Assembly: GCA_023389005.1 (NCBI GenBank)
Contig: JAEWFE010000038.1
Span: forward strand, 1-5,581
Length of the DNA: 5,581 bases
Source: Bacillota bacterium
GTDB lineage: Bacteria > Bacillota > Bacilli > Lactobacillales > Enterococcaceae
Direction of reading: 5' to 3'
Shown: positions 4,076 through 5,581 of the stretch, one piece after another
Layout: each line of letters opens with the position of its first letter
Position numbering within the stretch: the stretch's first letter is position 1
Made by a program: the position numbers and the translations under genes
The notes under the pieces: model-generated
What the model saw: only the letters and a program-made list of their open reading frames with translations
What the model was told of the DNA's origin: nothing
Database searches by the model: none

Positions 4076-4942
4076 ATGAAAAGCATTGAAGAAATCAGTG
4101 GACAAACTAGATTAGTTGGTTTTTATGCTAATCCTGCTCGTCACAGTTTATCTCCTAAAATGCATAATTTGAGTTTTTCAAAATTAGGCATTGATGCGGT
4201 CTATTTAGCGTTTGAAGTAACAAAGGAAGCTTTACCCACACAAATTCAAGCTATTCGTAATATGCAAATGTTAGGGGTAAATTTATCTATGCCTCATAAG
4301 GTTGCTGCACTAGATTATGTAGACGAACTTTCGCCAGCAGCCAAAATCATCGGCGCAATCAACACTATTGTCAATCATGAGGGGAAATTGATTGGTCATA
4401 ATACTGATGGTATCGGATTTATGACTAATCTTGCCGAAAATCAAATTGATATCATTGGACAAACGATGACTGTCATTGGTGCAGGTGGGGCTGCTACGGC
4501 GATGATTACCCAAGCTGCTTTAGATGGTGTAAAACAAATCTATGTTTTGAATCGTCCTAGTGCTCATTTTAAAACTTATCAAGAAAAAATGCAGGCAATT
4601 ATGCAAGCAACGAATTGTCCAATTGAGCTCATTTCACTTGAAGATCAAGTACTTGTTTATCAAGCAGTGAACAAGAGTCAATTATTGGTCAATGCAACAA
4701 GTGTTGGGATGTACCCGAATGTTGATGAGCTACCAATTGATAAAGAAGTTTTAAGAGCTGATTTACCTGTGTATGATGCCATTTATCATCCACGAGAAAC
4801 CAGATTGCTCAAATCTGCTGCAGCAAAAGGCGCACTGACGATGAATGGACTTGGCATGTTGTTACATCAGGGCGCAGCGGCATTTAAATTATGGACAAAC
4901 CATGAGATGCCAGTAGATTATGTGAAGGAACATTTATTTTAA
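4076..4942 (+). CDS. aroE: shikimate dehydrogenase (NADP+)
   Basis: The 288-aa product is of normal AroE length and interconverts 3-dehydroshikimate and shikimate in the cytoplasm using NADP(H). The shikimate-binding SLS is at 24-26 and the NLSMPHK motif at 69-75 contains catalytic Lys75. GAINT is at 93-97 and NTDG at 109-112 contains catalytic Asp111. The nucleotide-binding GAGGAA is at 135-140 and LNRP at 158-161 is the usual NADP-site Asn-Arg. NATSVGMYP, DAIYHPRETRLL and MLLHQGAAAFKLW complete the set. AAGGAGG (4063-4069) is 6 nt before ATG 4076; the longer in-frame extension from GTG 3995 runs through terminator T2 and is rejected. It is the first gene behind the Phe/Tyr attenuator and is followed after 29 bp by a DAHP synthase. 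Confidence 0.96.
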   Translation: MKSIEEISGQTRLVGFYANPARHSLSPKMHNLSFSKLGIDAVYLAFEVTKEALPTQIQAIRNMQMLGVNLSMPHKVAALDYVDELSPAAKIIGAINTIVNHEGKLIGHNTDGIGFMTNLAENQIDIIGQTMTVIGAGGAATAMITQAALDGVKQIYVLNRPSAHFKTYQEKMQAIMQATNCPIELISLEDQVLVYQAVNKSQLLVNATSVGMYPNVDELPIDKEVLRADLPVYDAIYHPRETRLLKSAAAKGALTMNGLGMLLHQGAAAFKLWTNHEMPVDYVKEHLF

Positions 4943-4971
4943 AAAGGAAAAATAGAAAGGATGTTGGTCAA

Positions 4972-5581
4972 ATGATTATTATAATGAAACCAAGAGCAAC
5001 AAAAGAACAATTAAACAAAGTCATTCAAAGAGTGGAAGCAGAAGGATTAAGCTATCAATTAAATCAGGGAAGTGAACAAGTCGTTTTAGGTTTGATTGGT
5101 GATACACGTTCTATTCAAGATGTGGCCTTTTTAAGTTATGAAGGTGTTGAAAAAACGATGCGCATTTCAAACACTTATAAATTAACTTCACGTGAATTCC
5201 ACCCACAAGATACGGTGGTTGATGTGGATGGTGTGAAAATAGGCGATGGTTCTTTTGTTACTATGGCAGGCCCTTGTTCGATTGAAGGGTTAGAGCAAAT
5301 TCGTGAAACAGCAAGAATGGCTAAAGCTGGTGGAGCGAAAATCTTACGTGGTGGTGCTTTCAAACCAAGAACGTCTCCTTATGCTTTCCAAGGGTTAGGC
5401 GAAGAAGGCTTGAAATATATTCGTCAAGCAGCGGATGAGTTTGATATGAAAGTTATTACTGAAGTGATGGATGAAGCCCATATAGATATGGTTGCTCATT
5501 ACAGTGATATTATTCAAATCGGTGCCCGCAATATGCAAAACTTTAAATTATTATCTGCAGTTGGAAAAACAGGGAAACCTA
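4972..5581 (+). CDS. aroF: 3-deoxy-7-phosphoheptulonate (DAHP) synthase, N-terminal part
   Basis: The frame is open for 203 codons to the right edge. DAHP synthase condenses phosphoenolpyruvate and erythrose 4-phosphate, the committed step of the shikimate pathway. The N-terminal region (about 1-70, starting MIIIMKPRATKEQLNKVI) matches the ferredoxin-like regulatory domain of the B. subtilis/T. maritima-type enzyme, which in T. maritima confers Tyr/Phe inhibition. The barrel then begins: AGPCSIE (99-105) carries the metal ligand Cys102, RGGAFKPRTSPYAFQG (from residue 126) carries PEP-contacting Arg126 and Lys131, and EVMD and IGARNMQNF follow. These positions agree with T. maritima numbering. 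The start follows GAAAGG (4955-4960) at a rather long 11-nt spacing. The 29-bp gap after aroE indicates one operon. Confidence 0.94.
   Translation, partial: MIIIMKPRATKEQLNKVIQRVEAEGLSYQLNQGSEQVVLGLIGDTRSIQDVAFLSYEGVEKTMRISNTYKLTSREFHPQDTVVDVDGVKIGDGSFVTMAGPCSIEGLEQIRETARMAKAGGAKILRGGAFKPRTSPYAFQGLGEEGLKYIRQAADEFDMKVITEVMDEAHIDMVAHYSDIIQIGARNMQNFKLLSAVGKTGKP

Noticed and set aside
3901..4086. 61-codon reverse-strand open frame across the aro leader
   Set aside because: It runs through both terminators and the aroE start on the opposite strand and resembles no protein; it is an artefact.
4961..4975. Four-codon ORF (MLVK) whose stop overlaps the DAHP synthase start
   Set aside because: The ATG directly abuts the nearest SD-like AAAGG, which leaves no spacer; the ATGA overlap is probably chance.

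Overview
The window looks like chromosomal DNA of a low-GC Gram-positive bacterium of the Lactobacillales, most likely an enterococcus or close relative. The evidence is AT-rich sequence, strong AGGAGG-type ribosome binding sites, an RqcH/FbpA homologue, a TrpXYZ-type ABC transporter, and an aroE gene followed by a B. subtilis/T. maritima-type DAHP synthase. The genus assignment is inference from gene content and protein resemblance; no search was run.

Layout. (1) 1-522, minus strand: the N-terminal 174 codons of rqcH, the ribosome quality control factor, running off the left edge. (2) 523-967: a divergent intergenic region with a strong plus-strand promoter (663-691), an 18-codon leader peptide rich in Trp/aromatic codons (721-777), a set of mutually exclusive RNA hairpins and two tandem intrinsic terminators. 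(3) 968-3713: trpX, trpY and trpZ, encoding a membrane-anchored substrate-binding protein, a permease and an ATPase of a probable tryptophan importer, with a terminator-like hairpin between trpX and trpY. (4) 3714-4075: a second promoter (3763-3791), a second 18-codon leader peptide rich in Phe and Tyr codons (3827-3883), again with competing hairpins and two tandem terminators. (5) 4076-5581: aroE (shikimate dehydrogenase) and the first 203 codons of a DAHP synthase, the start of a probable shikimate/aromatic amino acid operon that continues past the right edge.

The most interesting content lies in the two regions between the large genes. Each looks like a complete ribosome-mediated transcription attenuator: leader peptide, segments 1:2, 2:3 and 3:4, terminator T1, then terminator T2. 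They appear to be paralogous copies about 3.1 kb apart. The 28 bp ending at the -35 box match at 24 of 28 positions, both leader peptides have 18 residues, and the same 15-nt block AAGTTTGTATCTATG forms segment 3 in both. The codon content differs: Trp (plus Tyr and Phe) before the Trp transporter, and Phe/Tyr with no Trp before the shikimate genes. The two neighbouring operons would thus be tuned to different aromatic amino acids by copies of one RNA device. No T-box consensus is visible in either leader.

In both copies segment 1 starts at or just after the leader stop codon. The pairing logic therefore predicts that a ribosome reaching the stop blocks segment 1, lets 2:3 form and causes termination, whereas a ribosome stalled at aromatic codons lets 1:2 and then the 3:4 antiterminator form, giving read-through. 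This is inferred from hand-drawn pairings and was not folded computationally.
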